From assembly GCA_052400685.1 (NCBI GenBank), contig JBQTGJ010000020.1: DNA of 64,000 bases, one strand, 5' to 3'. The notes under the pieces were generated by a model. It did no database searches. It was not told the DNA's origin and saw only the letters and a program-made list of their open reading frames with translations. The first letter of the stretch is position 1. Each line of letters begins with the position of its first letter. Positions 24,954 through 35,145 of the stretch are shown one piece after another. The position numbers and the translations under genes were made by a program. The DNA is from CAZHHH01 sp052400685 (GTDB lineage Bacteria; Bacteroidota; Bacteroidia; Bacteroidales; Marinilabiliaceae).

Positions 24954-26486
24954 TTAAAATATTTTCTTTATTACTTTAACAAGGCTAACAGAGCCATCTG
25001 ACCCTTTAGAAATCACGTGTTTGGAGAAACTTCCATTTGTAGGTACTTTGCTGTTTCGTGACTGACGATTTCTTAAACCAGCCTCAATAGAACTCAATTT
25101 GTCCAACAACGATTGATTTTGCTGCATATTTTTAATGGAACTATTAATATCTTTCATCAGTTCCAAATTGTCAAGTTGGTTAAACTTTGGAATTGAATCA
25201 GAATAAGCATCTTTAAATGATTCAATATATTGAGAGGTAATATTATTCAGATTCCCTTCAATGTGTTTATAAATACTTTCCAGTTTTTCCTCGTGACTAC
25301 CGGCACTTTTATACAGGTTACTGATCATTTCTTCGGTTCTGTTTTTTAAAGCATTAATAGATTCTTCAAAGTGCGATTCTACGATTCCAACAGATTTCAA
25401 GGCGGCATTTCCTGAATTTTCAATTTTATCAAAATGGGCAGAAAGAAATCTTGTTAATTGCCTTGATTCAACGAGAGTGTCATCAATACCGTTTATAACT
25501 TTATTAACATCTGATGTACGGTTGGCAAATTCCAGCAGTTGAGAAGTTATTCGCTCCATATTGGCTATGTAAGCAGAAAACTTGTTGAGAGATTCCATAT
25601 TGTTTTCCAACTTCTCAAAGAGTTCTAAATTCCATTTTGAAACTTTTAGAACTTCCATATTGTCAACTTTTTCGATTACATCTTTTTGTAATTCAAGATT
25701 TTCACCTGTTTGATTCGCAGCTGTTAACACATTGTCCGAAATATTAGTTGCAACTCTCGCAAACCTGTCTAAGCTTGCTTTTAAGCCAGAGACTCCTGTA
25801 TCTTCGGCCTTTATCAACTCAGGAAGAAGCTTGGCTTGCATATAAGTTAACTGCTCATTTTTATCTTTCTGCACAATGCGTCTGGCTTTTTTATAGGAAA
25901 AAGAAGAAAGATATGTTGTACAAGCTAACCCCGACAAACTACCGAGCATTGCAATTTTAACACCACCGATTAAATCATTAACCCCTAAAGAAAATCCATC
26001 TCCATTTAATTCAGGCATTGAGAATAAACCGAAAATAATACCAATCATTGTTGCCGCAAGGCCTAAATAAAGAGGAAGTGTTACTGATTGCGATATCTCG
26101 TCGTCTTTAACAGCTATTTCTCTGTCAACAATATCTTTTATAATGCTAAAATTAACTGCAGCACCATAATTATTAATGAGATAAGTATTTATTGCTTTCT
26201 TGATTTGAGAAATAACTTCATTTCTTCCTTCGGTATCAATCAAGGACAATTTTACGATGTCATCATCTGCAATTTCAGAAAAGGATTCTTCATATTGAAC
26301 ATCGGTTGAATCAAAATCAACAGCCCCAATTTTTTCTTTCTCAACAAAACCAGTTCTTAGAAATAGCTTAAATGAAAAGATGTTTTTTAATTTAGAGATA
26401 TTCAAATGCACCTTGTAGGTGTGAAGTAATTGATATATAATAACTCCAACAATTATTGCTATTTCTATTTTATGCCAAAGATTCAT
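24954..26486 (-). CDS. MotA/ZorA-like channel subunit with long cytoplasmic tail
   Basis: A protein of 510 residues. One N-terminal helix (7-24), then a cytosolic segment, then two helices (about 133-160 LPLYLGLAATMIGIIFGLF; 171-198 GGVKIAMLGSLSGLACTTYL) with the MotA/TolQ/ExbB pattern of small residues in the channel helices. Residues 205-480 are a long helical coiled coil with many NQ/S/L heptads, as in the tail of ZorA. In Zorya, ZorA forms a pentamer around a ZorB dimer and its tail reaches into the cytoplasm as a signal rod. The same architecture is proposed here, with the tail perhaps contacting the actin- or tubulin-like partner. Family membership is inferred from topology and motif, not from a search. 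Confidence 0.78.
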   Translation of the reverse strand: MNLWHKIEIAIIVGVIIYQLLHTYKVHLNISKLKNIFSFKLFLRTGFVEKEKIGAVDFDSTDVQYEESFSEIADDDIVKLSLIDTEGRNEVISQIKKAINTYLINNYGAAVNFSIIKDIVDREIAVKDDEISQSVTLPLYLGLAATMIGIIFGLFSMPELNGDGFSLGVNDLIGGVKIAMLGSLSGLACTTYLSSFSYKKARRIVQKDKNEQLTYMQAKLLPELIKAEDTGVSGLKASLDRFARVATNISDNVLTAANQTGENLELQKDVIEKVDNMEVLKVSKWNLELFEKLENNMESLNKFSAYIANMERITSQLLEFANRTSDVNKVINGIDDTLVESRQLTRFLSAHFDKIENSGNAALKSVGIVESHFEESINALKNRTEEMISNLYKSAGSHEEKLESIYKHIEGNLNNITSQYIESFKDAYSDSIPKFNQLDNLELMKDINSSIKNMQQNQSLLDKLSSIEAGLRNRQSRNSKVPTNGSFSKHVISKGSDGSVSLVKVIKKIF

Positions 26487-26487
26487 A

Positions 26488-27864
26488 TTAGTAGAGTTTT
26501 ATCTTAATTTTATTTTCAGTGTCAATCATCCAACGATCATTTAAACGAGTCACTTTGCCGCTATGAATTAGTCCGATTTTTGTGGCAGTAGATGAATTTG
26601 TAATGTTTTCGATATCGCAAACAGGCTTTAAGTAGGATTCTAAGCGGTTAATTGCCCTTTGGTCTCTATCGCCCGACAAATAAAACAGTTCCCCTTTGGT
26701 TGAAGATTCTTTAAATTCAATCTTGAAATATTTTTTCCCATCATTTGAAATCTCACCATTTGAAATTAGAAAGCTGCCATCACTTTCGGGCATTGAAAAA
26801 TAAATCTTTTTTATTTGTTTTGTTGGCTGGTCTAGAGCGCTTTCTGATAGGGCATTATATGTATCTGCTTTACCCTCATCCTTCGAAATAAATTTTTGTT
26901 CAACCCTTTTTTTTAAATCAGCGTTTTCTTCCGAAAGTTCTTTCGTTTTCTTTTCTAAGGATGATATTTTTTTTCGTAGATCGTCAATACCGCTACCTCT
27001 GTTGGTATTAGCTAATTGACATTCCTTTTTATACTTGCTTTTTTGTTTTTGTAAGCAAAATACAACTCTTAAATATCCAAATAAGAATCGTTTATTATTT
27101 CCCGCTTGTGAATAATCATTGTATTTCCGTTCATCTTCTTCATTGACAATCGACTTAATCTTGTTTTTGGTAATTAAAAAAATAAAAAGCCCTCCAATCA
27201 TAAGCCCTGTAATGAAAACACCTCCGTATAAAAAAATTGTATTACTAAGAATCTGATTTGTATTTCTTTTTTGGGTTAATTTTGGTTGTAGGTCTTTTTT
27301 AGGTATTTTATCTTCGATCTTAACAGATTCCGATTTATTTTCAATTAATTTTTTTGCTTCTTGATGAAATGCAGAAAGAGATTGATTATACTTAAGAACT
27401 ATCTCCTTTGTTTTTTCGTTCCAATAGTCATGATTATTGTTGCGACCTGGAATTACAGTTACTAAATCATTACTACCTGGTTTTGTACATCTAAAAAAAG
27501 ACTCATTCAAAGGTATTTTACTCTCAAAATTCTTTTTCAGAGGGACGAAAAGTTTCTTTCTGGTTCCACTCCAGTAATTCTCATTTAAGAACTTTGAAAT
27601 TTGAGTGAAAGTTGGTAGTGTTTCTTTTAAATCAATATCTTGAATAAAAGCTTCGAAGTATTTGTCTTTACCAACTATTTCATTTTTTGCAGCTGATTCG
27701 CCCACAGTAGTGATATAATCTTGCATATATGCATAGGTCGCTTCAATTACACCTCTCTTAGCCCAATAATTATATGCTTCTGTTGAATCTTTGAACAGGC
27801 TTTGTGCAAATGAACCTTGCACAAAGCCTGTTAATATGATAAAAAATATTAGTCTTTTATTCAT
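26488..27864 (-). CDS. Signal peptide - TM - coiled-coil protein of the motor locus
   Basis: A protein of 458 residues, not recognised. A Sec signal (1-20, ending FAQS), a periplasmic domain (21-205) with a YWAKRGVIEATYAYM start, one membrane helix (about 209-234), then cytosol: a basic patch (LQKQKSKYKKEC), a coiled coil (295-326, DLRKKISSLEKKTKELSEEN), and a C-terminal globular beta domain (345-458). It therefore spans from periplasm to cytosol, and could couple the periplasmic partners (protease, vWA lipoprotein) to the NTPases. It overlaps the upstream actin-like gene by 8 bases. Confidence 0.75.
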   Translation of the reverse strand: MNKRLIFFIILTGFVQGSFAQSLFKDSTEAYNYWAKRGVIEATYAYMQDYITTVGESAAKNEIVGKDKYFEAFIQDIDLKETLPTFTQISKFLNENYWSGTRKKLFVPLKKNFESKIPLNESFFRCTKPGSNDLVTVIPGRNNNHDYWNEKTKEIVLKYNQSLSAFHQEAKKLIENKSESVKIEDKIPKKDLQPKLTQKRNTNQILSNTIFLYGGVFITGLMIGGLFIFLITKNKIKSIVNEEDERKYNDYSQAGNNKRFLFGYLRVVFCLQKQKSKYKKECQLANTNRGSGIDDLRKKISSLEKKTKELSEENADLKKRVEQKFISKDEGKADTYNALSESALDQPTKQIKKIYFSMPESDGSFLISNGEISNDGKKYFKIEFKESSTKGELFYLSGDRDQRAINRLESYLKPVCDIENITNSSTATKIGLIHSGKVTRLNDRWMIDTENKIKIKLY

Positions 27865-30800
27865 CGTCCGTTTTCTTTTCAGCGAGTGCGTAAGACAATT
27901 TATTTAGTATTCCTATTAAAGGATAAAAGAACAAAGTTTCTTCTATTTTAGAGTCTGGCTTTTTGTAGTATGCTTGTATTCCCCTTACAAGAAAATCATT
28001 TATTCCTGATTCTCTTTCTTGTTGAAAAATTGAATAGGCATCAGTCTCTATAATGTATTTTGACTCTATATTAATGGTTTGAATATACTCATCTAAGATT
28101 GAATAAAAATCTTTGATGGTTTCTTCAATTTGTAATTTGTGTGTGTCATTCAATTCTCCATATTTTGGAATGTTTTGGACATCCACTTCTCTATCAAACA
28201 CTTTTCCCCAGCTATCATCCTGAGTACCACCAATCCAGAATTTAATTGGTGATTCTTTTATGCTGTCGTCAAGATTAGCTTTTAATGCTCCTTTACAAGT
28301 AACTTCTTTAGGAATAGATGACAGTTTTATTTGTAGTTTTTCTCTTGATTTTTCGCTGTAAACACTTTCAAAAATGTATTGAAACAAATTTGAAATATTT
28401 TTCAAATTTGAGGATGCATCAATAATTGATGCTGATTTAGACGCTGTACCACTTAATAAGACATGTTTAGGAATACCAATACCTGATTTTTTAAGCAGGT
28501 TCGCAGAATAGTAAGCGATCGCTCCATAAAACACGAATATTGAAAGTTTCAACCTATTATTCTTTTGCAGTAACCTTGTATAGCTAAATTCATTTGACTC
28601 ATCTTTTTCCAGTGCAAAAAGGAAACTACTAAAATCGGAGGAGTTTTTTCTGGTGTTTAATATATTGTCTAAAATTCCTTTTAATTGTCCAAATTCATTT
28701 TTATCAGTGCTTTTAATCGCATCTAAAGCTGCATCTTTAAATGTCTTAACAAAGCCATTTCTATCCGAGTTGTTCTTAAATTCATCGGAAGGATACCCAT
28801 CTCCAAAAATAGCATTGCCGGCAAACTTAAAAGAAGAGATCAGTTTTGCTTTTTTATCATCTTCATCAAACACCGCAATATCAGATGAACCACCACCAAT
28901 GTCAATTGATAAGCTTAAACCAGCTACAGAGGATTTGTAATATAAATAAGGAGCAATACTCTCAGGTATGCTTTTTATTCCGGTATCCGAATTTTGTTTA
29001 AACGCCCTTTGATAAACATTCTTCCAGAGTCTGGAAAACACTTCCAGTTCTCCTTCATCCATACTTACCGGATAAAACCAGGTAATTGTTGAATTTGCAG
29101 GGCTACCACCTAATTGAAGTGTTTTGTAAAATGCAATTGTCGTTAAAAATTCTAAATACGATTCAACTTTCTTTTCATCAATTGTATTTGCATAATTGCT
29201 CCATTTTAACTGAGTGTTTAGTTCAAGGTAGTTTGGCACACTTCGTTTTTCAAGTAGCAAATAATTATTAACCTGTCTGATAATATCTACTTTGTTATTA
29301 AAATCAACGTCTTTATTATGAACAAGGGCAGACCTTAGAGGAAACCTTAATCCGTTACCATTTGAAAACACAAATGGTAAAATTTCTTGCTCAAAAGTAT
29401 TCTCATTTTCAATATACACCGGGTCAATACCACTTGCGTTTCTGTTAATTAGTGATTGCCAAAGAGGTTTAGTTGGTGTGTTGTCAAGAGAAATTGAATC
29501 ATTATCTCCAAGTTTGTATTCAATATGGGTATTTGTTGTACCGAAATCAATCGCAAAATTTACTTTGGATGTTCCTTTGGCTGTATTCATTATTGGTATA
29601 ACAAACCCAGTTTTTGAGTTTACAGAAATACCAAATGCCTCAGGCTGATTTTCTACTTTAAAATATTTACTGACTAATTCACCTCCACCTCCGGGATTTC
29701 TCGTAATTGCAGAATTAGTCAATTGTTGCTCACCATTTTTAAATGTGGTTAAACTTATTTTATTTGATTCATCTAAACTGTAATCAAGTAAGCCGATGAT
29801 ATGTGTTAATTCGAAATCATTTGATTTTAAAAATGGAAAAATAGCTAAATGCACATCTAATTTCTCAATATTTTTGTCAGCTGTAGAATATTGCCTCTTA
29901 AATATAATTTCGCCCCCTTTAACCGGTATTTTAAGCTCAGCATCCACATTTCCACCAGCGCGTTCTTTTAGGCTTAAATATTGATTCGCTTTTTCTGCCT
30001 TAAAATATTTAAAAAATGTTGATGATAAAGGCAAAAGGTGTTTTTTTGAACCGCACGTAATAAACTTTGAATCGTCAATTGGGTATGGCAATTCAATAAT
30101 TTTATCTTCAAAAAAATTGCCAATTGTCAACCAATAATACGGGTCATTTTGTATCGGTAATTTTGATTTATTTGGTACATCTGTGTTTTTATAGACAATC
30201 TGTGTTTTTTCATCCCACAAGATACCTTTAGTTGTATATGTCCATTTCTTTGAAAATGGATATTGGGGTAAAATAAGAGGCTTAACTTCATTGTACAAAA
30301 AATCAGACTTGATAACAAAATCACTTTCAGTAGAGATGCTCCCTGTATCAGTTTCCTGAACGCCAAGTTTTATATTCAACACTTCACAAATATCATTTTC
30401 ATTCTCTAATACTGTGCAAGCTTTGTATTCTGTCAGATGGCTAGCTTCTATATCTGTAATTTTCCGATTTAAGTCTCCACTCAAATGTTCTTTTACCTTT
30501 TCCAGATACTCGTAAACTTCGGGGAAATAATGAGCAAATTTAGGCTGTTTAGCTAAGGTGTAAAAGTATTCAATAAAAGACGATTCTCTTTCTGACAAAG
30601 GCGCATACTCGTTATCAAAAAGTTTGTCTTGCCCTATGCGAATATCCAACTTACTTGTTACTTTTCTTACGTCAGGAGAAGCGAAAAACAAGGTGGCAGG
30701 AGAAGTGCCGCCAATAATGTTGTTCGTTTCTTTATTCAGAATAAAATACAATCTATTTGTTTTCTCAAAATTGTATAATACTTCATTACCTATTTCGTCC

Positions 30801-31207
30801 TCTTCTACACTATCCTGATTCCAAAATAATTGAAGCGTATCAACGTATTTTTTGTGTATTTTGTTACCATTCTCTTTTAACTCTTTAAATCTATCTTTAG
30901 GACTCCAGGCAATAATGCGAATTTTACTGCCGAATTTTGGAGAAGTAAAGAAAAGTTGAGCGACATCAAGCGCATCAGACACCAATTTATGGTGGGCTGT
31001 ATTGCCTTTTATTTTATTCTCTGAAACCCACTTAAACGCAGATTTTACCAAATCAATTGTTGCAAAGGGTGTCGGAATAGATGTTGCAACGTCTTTACCT
31101 TCTGTTTTTATTGTCTTCAGTTGGTCAGAAGTAATTATCCCACTTTTAAACCACCCTGTTTCTTCTGTGATACCTCCTTCGTGGAGTCTGAATATTTTTT
31201 TAGCCAT
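27857..31207 (-). CDS. Large actin/Hsp70-fold ATPase
   Basis: A cytosolic protein of 1116 residues. Residues 1-540 are an unrecognised domain rich in beta strands (WSPKDRFKELKENG, FFEDKIIELPYP). The actin fold starts near 546 with phosphate-1 FAIDFGTTNTHIEY, has phosphate-2 SLSIDIGGGSSDIAVFD at about 765-779, and an adenosine motif HVLLSGTASKSASII near 910. These three loops are the signature of the actin/Hsp70/sugar-kinase superfamily, and all look functional. The C-terminal 120 residues are helical. It lies one base from the tubulin-like gene, so both are made together. It may polymerise or act as a chaperone-like switch; neither is shown. Confidence 0.85.
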   Translation of the reverse strand: MAKKIFRLHEGGITEETGWFKSGIITSDQLKTIKTEGKDVATSIPTPFATIDLVKSAFKWVSENKIKGNTAHHKLVSDALDVAQLFFTSPKFGSKIRIIAWSPKDRFKELKENGNKIHKKYVDTLQLFWNQDSVEEDEIGNEVLYNFEKTNRLYFILNKETNNIIGGTSPATLFFASPDVRKVTSKLDIRIGQDKLFDNEYAPLSERESSFIEYFYTLAKQPKFAHYFPEVYEYLEKVKEHLSGDLNRKITDIEASHLTEYKACTVLENENDICEVLNIKLGVQETDTGSISTESDFVIKSDFLYNEVKPLILPQYPFSKKWTYTTKGILWDEKTQIVYKNTDVPNKSKLPIQNDPYYWLTIGNFFEDKIIELPYPIDDSKFITCGSKKHLLPLSSTFFKYFKAEKANQYLSLKERAGGNVDAELKIPVKGGEIIFKRQYSTADKNIEKLDVHLAIFPFLKSNDFELTHIIGLLDYSLDESNKISLTTFKNGEQQLTNSAITRNPGGGGELVSKYFKVENQPEAFGISVNSKTGFVIPIMNTAKGTSKVNFAIDFGTTNTHIEYKLGDNDSISLDNTPTKPLWQSLINRNASGIDPVYIENENTFEQEILPFVFSNGNGLRFPLRSALVHNKDVDFNNKVDIIRQVNNYLLLEKRSVPNYLELNTQLKWSNYANTIDEKKVESYLEFLTTIAFYKTLQLGGSPANSTITWFYPVSMDEGELEVFSRLWKNVYQRAFKQNSDTGIKSIPESIAPYLYYKSSVAGLSLSIDIGGGSSDIAVFDEDDKKAKLISSFKFAGNAIFGDGYPSDEFKNNSDRNGFVKTFKDAALDAIKSTDKNEFGQLKGILDNILNTRKNSSDFSSFLFALEKDESNEFSYTRLLQKNNRLKLSIFVFYGAIAYYSANLLKKSGIGIPKHVLLSGTASKSASIIDASSNLKNISNLFQYIFESVYSEKSREKLQIKLSSIPKEVTCKGALKANLDDSIKESPIKFWIGGTQDDSWGKVFDREVDVQNIPKYGELNDTHKLQIEETIKDFYSILDEYIQTINIESKYIIETDAYSIFQQERESGINDFLVRGIQAYYKKPDSKIEETLFFYPLIGILNKLSYALAEKKTDDE

Positions 31208-31208
31208 T

Positions 31209-32702
31209 TTAAACTTGTTTTAAAAGGTTGTTTTTACTTAATACATTTTCAGTTGATTTACCGAAAACCTTAATAAGTGTTGTGTGTCTTTTCTCAGGAG
31301 TGGATCTAAAGCCTATTTCAGTAATCAACTTACAGTTTTCAACATCAATAGATTTAAAACTTTTATTTCCTTTTCCTTCATCACCTTTTACTAAGTTCAA
31401 AGCATCATCCCAGTTTACTTTATTATATGGACTAAAAGCGGGTTTATTATCTTCCATTTCATTTAGCCATTCAATAAAATGCTTATTAAAAGCATCAATC
31501 TGAATTTTATATTCCGAACTATTAAAATATTGTTTGTCTAAAAATGAATTCTCGGACTTTTTAACCAGCTTAATATTGCTTTTTGTCCACCTTGAAACAT
31601 TAATAGCTTTTGGCAAACCAATATTCAGGTATTCGGAGAACAGTTTATATTTGGTCAATGGTTTAGCAATATTTTTTTGATTATTTAGGTTCAAATCCCC
31701 AAAAACGATTGATTCTGTGTCATTTTCAATTCCAAACTCTTTTACCTGAGTTTCATTACTGGTCTTATCAATATTTTCACAAAAGTCAAAAATTGCTAAT
31801 GCACCTGCCATTTCTAAAAAGTGAGCATTATTCTTTTGCTCCTTTCCTCCAACAGCATATTCAAAGTGTTTAGCATTTCCTCTATTTCCAATAAAATAAA
31901 GAGAATTAATTTTATTCTGCTTAATAATTGTTCTGTTGTAATAATCGATGGCAATTTTGGCCTTATCCTCAAATGAATCGGAGTTAATTTCATCTTTTTT
32001 GTTTAGTGCAAAATAAGGTAGATAGGTTATGCCTCCAATTGGCGCTTCCTTAATTTTTGCACTGTTAGGCAAATCGGAATTTCCTCTTAAATTTTTTAAT
32101 AGTAAAGGGAATCCTGCCGCACCTGTACCACCAAATATTGAGTTAATAATAAAAACGGCATCATCGTCATTAAATGTTTGTCCAAATCGTTTAAAGTCAT
32201 CCGAATCGGTAAATTGGTTTAAAACAATGGCGCCCATATTGGGATTTCCTTTAAAGCCAACATTCAAATTGGAGTTCAAATTTTTGTCAGAATATAAAAG
32301 CCTGGTAAAATTTTTATCGTCTTTTGAATTTTTGTAATCATCATCAAGTGTATTAAAACCAATGTACTGTCCAAATGTACTTTGATCAACATCATTTAAA
32401 CTGAACTGAAAATAATCTGAATTAACTACCGATGATTTATTTGCTAACTCATTAACAGTTTTTATTTCCTGAGAAAAGAAATCATCGGGTTGGTCGACTT
32501 GGTTTCTTATTTGTTGATATAACTTTAAAATATCTTTGGTTCTGTTCAGATCACCATTGCTTGTATCAGGGTCAATAATAATTGGAATAACCGTATCAAA
32601 ATCATTTTTAAATTTGCATCCAGAAGCTAATAACATTGTTAATGCCTTTAAAACTCGAGAACCTGTCCCTCCAATTCCGAATATGTATATTTTTTTTGCC
32701 AT
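31209..32702 (-). CDS. Tubulin/FtsZ-like GTPase (Tubulin_2/FtsZl type)
   Basis: A protein of 497 residues. The N terminus IYIFGIGGTGSRVLKAL (5-21) is the first nucleotide loop of a Rossmann fold, and FIINSIFGGTGAAGFPLLL (184-202) is the tubulin signature (GGGTGSG in FtsZ, here GGTGAAG). IIIDPDT (41-47) fits the third strand, which binds GTP. There is no membrane segment and no FtsZ-type C-terminal peptide. The gene belongs to the divergent bacterial tubulin-like families (FtsZl/Tubulin_2) that occur in operons with membrane and vWA proteins and have been predicted to remodel membranes. Pairing with an actin-like ATPase and a MotAB-type motor is unusual. Confidence 0.82.
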   Translation of the reverse strand: MAKKIYIFGIGGTGSRVLKALTMLLASGCKFKNDFDTVIPIIIDPDTSNGDLNRTKDILKLYQQIRNQVDQPDDFFSQEIKTVNELANKSSVVNSDYFQFSLNDVDQSTFGQYIGFNTLDDDYKNSKDDKNFTRLLYSDKNLNSNLNVGFKGNPNMGAIVLNQFTDSDDFKRFGQTFNDDDAVFIINSIFGGTGAAGFPLLLKNLRGNSDLPNSAKIKEAPIGGITYLPYFALNKKDEINSDSFEDKAKIAIDYYNRTIIKQNKINSLYFIGNRGNAKHFEYAVGGKEQKNNAHFLEMAGALAIFDFCENIDKTSNETQVKEFGIENDTESIVFGDLNLNNQKNIAKPLTKYKLFSEYLNIGLPKAINVSRWTKSNIKLVKKSENSFLDKQYFNSSEYKIQIDAFNKHFIEWLNEMEDNKPAFSPYNKVNWDDALNLVKGDEGKGNKSFKSIDVENCKLITEIGFRSTPEKRHTTLIKVFGKSTENVLSKNNLLKQV

Positions 32703-32712
32703 TGTGTTTTAT

Positions 32713-33162
32713 TTAAAAAGGTAAGTGAATTTGGATTTTGCTGAATTGCTTTAATATTAAGCTATAAATAAAACCAACAACAATGCCGAGCAAACCATTG
32801 AATAAAGCATATTCAAATGGTAATGTTTTGGCAAATTCTTCATAACCTGATTCAGGATATGCTAATGCATCAATCAGATCCTGGTTGTTTGATAAGAATA
32901 TTTCATTATTCGAAATACCCCAAGAAATGCCTCCAGTTAACAGGGATGCAATAATTAACCATAAAAACCAATGCCGGAATTTCCCATAAGGAGATTTCCA
33001 TAAATAATAGAAAGCAGCGAACAATATTAATGGAACGAGTACAAAAGTCAAGCCTAGTAGAGTATAGCCCCCGGAATCATATAAAGTGTTAAAAATCAAC
33101 CCAAATTGAGGGTCGTACAGGTTAAACAAAGACTCATAAATAGTTGCGAAAAGGTCATTCAT
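32713..33162 (-). CDS. Small three-helix membrane protein of the motor locus
   Basis: A protein of 149 residues with three hydrophobic segments (about 32-55, 62-84, 115-138) and a short acidic loop between the last two (SNNQDLIDALAYPESGYEEF). No family is recognised. It lies 10 bases before the tubulin-like gene and 6 bases after the vWA lipoprotein gene, so it may be their membrane docking partner. Confidence 0.72.
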   Translation of the reverse strand: MNDLFATIYESLFNLYDPQFGLIFNTLYDSGGYTLLGLTFVLVPLILFAAFYYLWKSPYGKFRHWFLWLIIASLLTGGISWGISNNEIFLSNNQDLIDALAYPESGYEEFAKTLPFEYALFNGLLGIVVGFIYSLILKQFSKIQIHLPF

Positions 33163-33168
33163 AATACT

Positions 33169-34461
33169 TTATTTAATAAGTTCAAACTTAAAGGTGACAA
33201 TGTTAGATTCTTGGTTTTTATATTGATAAGCTTCACTAATTGCATTAATTAGGAACTTAAAACCGAAAGTATGAGAGGTGTCTCCGACAATATCACTTTC
33301 ATCATCACTGTTTGTTTCCACAATCCAATTTGGAATCGTGTTTTTTAAAGAAATTTCGAGTTGACATAATGGACTTCTCTCTGTCCCAACCGTGATTAGA
33401 TGAGTCGGGGTGAAGTTTAAACCAAAAAGTTTTATATCACCTATTTCAGAAACAGCTTTAATTGAGAAATTTGAATTATCACATATATAATTATCAACTG
33501 ATGTGAGATAGGAATCTGAAAATGGCAACGCAGAATAATCTGTTGCTAATGTAAAATGGAAACCTTGTCCCTTTCTATCTGATTTTACGCTAACCAATTT
33601 ATTTCTATCTCTTTTGTCAAATCTAAAATCACCGACTTTGTTATGTGCAACGGCCTGATACGGAACCTCCAATTCACTGTTTTTTAAGAATCTAGCGACA
33701 TCAGAAAAGCCTTTAAGGCTTTTAATATAATCATCGTTGAAATATTCATTTAACAATTCGGTTTCACCAAAAATCCAAACATAAAAAGGTCTGTCTTGCG
33801 ATAATATTTTGACACCACCTGTAACAGGGAAATATTTTCCATCAAAATGAGATTTCAACTTTATGATAATTGTTTGTAAATCACCTGTATTTAATCTTTC
33901 AATAAAACGGCTTCTTGTTTCACGTCCTTCTGTTGATAGCGCATTCATTGGCGCTTGAGGTTTACCAATATCGTAAATAGCATCTGAAATTAGAATTGAA
34001 ACAGTATCGTTTTTTGCGCGAGATAGAGCTAATTGAAACATTAAGTTGAGATTACTTTTAGTAACGTCACCACAATTAAAACCTGTCAAATTTAATTTGT
34101 CTTTCAGGTAAGCCGGATTATTTCCAATATTTGTAATTTTTATTTTTTGCCCACCATTAACAAAATAAAATTCCCGTTTTGTATTTTCTTCCGCAAAACG
34201 AGGTTTTTCTGCTAATTCTGAAACAACGTCAACATATTCAGTAAAACCATTAACGTATCCAAACATACTTCCTGAATTTTCTAAATAAAATACTGCTTTC
34301 TCCACATTCCTTTCCATAGAAGCGTTGGACGCATTTTTAACAAAACCTATTTGGTTTTCTGTTTGTTTTTTGGTTTCAGAATTACTTAATCTTTCACTTC
34401 TATTTTTACAGCTTGAAGTAAAAATCAAAAGAATAAGAATCAGGTAAAAGTAGAATCTCAT
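33169..34461 (-). CDS. vWA-like lipoprotein, first gene of the motor locus
   Basis: A protein of 430 residues. The lipoprotein signal ends at SSC (Cys18). A von Willebrand A-like fold starts with AVFYLENSGSMFGYV; the usual MIDAS DxSGSM is ENSGSM here (E61), a conservative change seen in divergent vWA proteins. A later DTVSILISDAIYDIG supplies a second acidic MIDAS position. The remaining 200 residues are beta-rich. It would lie in the periplasm or at the outer membrane, and may sense or hold a ligand for the downstream machine. The operon promoter should lie in 34462-34560 but no clear box was found. Confidence 0.8.
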   Translation of the reverse strand: MRFYFYLILILLIFTSSCKNRSERLSNSETKKQTENQIGFVKNASNASMERNVEKAVFYLENSGSMFGYVNGFTEYVDVVSELAEKPRFAEENTKREFYFVNGGQKIKITNIGNNPAYLKDKLNLTGFNCGDVTKSNLNLMFQLALSRAKNDTVSILISDAIYDIGKPQAPMNALSTEGRETRSRFIERLNTGDLQTIIIKLKSHFDGKYFPVTGGVKILSQDRPFYVWIFGETELLNEYFNDDYIKSLKGFSDVARFLKNSELEVPYQAVAHNKVGDFRFDKRDRNKLVSVKSDRKGQGFHFTLATDYSALPFSDSYLTSVDNYICDNSNFSIKAVSEIGDIKLFGLNFTPTHLITVGTERSPLCQLEISLKNTIPNWIVETNSDDESDIVGDTSHTFGFKFLINAISEAYQYKNQESNIVTFKFELIK

Positions 34462-35145
34462 AATTGAAATATCTTAATGTTAAATCTTTGATCAAATGGT
34501 GAAAATCCCTTGCCTTAATCGGTGCAGGCATTCTACATCTTTTGAAAAATTTGGTTTATGGGGTTAGAGTATGGCATGTGTGCTGTCTTCTTCAGCTGTC
34601 CAAAAAGGTATCTGCAGCCGGGCAAAAACTAATTTTTCTTGCACCAAGCTTCAACCAAAGAGCCATTTTGGTCCGTATTTTTAATAATTAAATTCGGGTT
34701 TCAAGTTTAATATCTCTCTTTTTTACTTTTAGTTATAAAATGTACATAACGTTATTATTGTATGTTAACTAAAAGCCCTATTGTATTTATATTGTATTCC
34801 GGTTGTTTCCAAAAAAGAGGTACAAATTTACTAAAATGAAATATTTTGAGAAAAGTCAAACGAAAAAAAAATTGAACAAAAACTATAAATGTTTAAATAA
34901 GTATCTCAATCTCTTAATTTTACAAATATTCAAAAACGGCTATGGGGGGCTTTACTCGCTTAATCCTTTTTCGGATGGCACAAATTTTGAATTTGAGGGT
35001 TTATGGCTAAAGCCCTCCGCGCCGGTGTGGAAAGCAGACAGTATATTATAGCTGTCACCCATTACAAATCTACGCCGGCGGAAGGAATAAACAATGCCTT
35101 ACGCGTTATTCTATCAGTTGCGAGTTGAAATCGGGCTGATCTTGC
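34462..35145. other. Upstream region of the motor operon, no gene recognised
   Basis: The sequence is very AT-rich. Short frames at 34803-35051 and elsewhere show no protein character. CCATTACAAATCTACGCCGGCGG near 35060 resembles a stretch at 63570 (TTACAAATGCACGCCGGCAG), so another small repeat family is present. Confidence 0.4.

Noticed and set aside
22324..34461. Calling the locus a Zorya defence system
   Set aside because: ZorA- and ZorB-like genes are present but no ZorC, ZorD helicase or ZorE nuclease is seen; the other eight genes are foreign to Zorya.
34803..35051. Possible small gene upstream of the motor operon
   Set aside because: Lys/Asn-rich translation typical of AT-rich noncoding DNA, running into repeat sequence.
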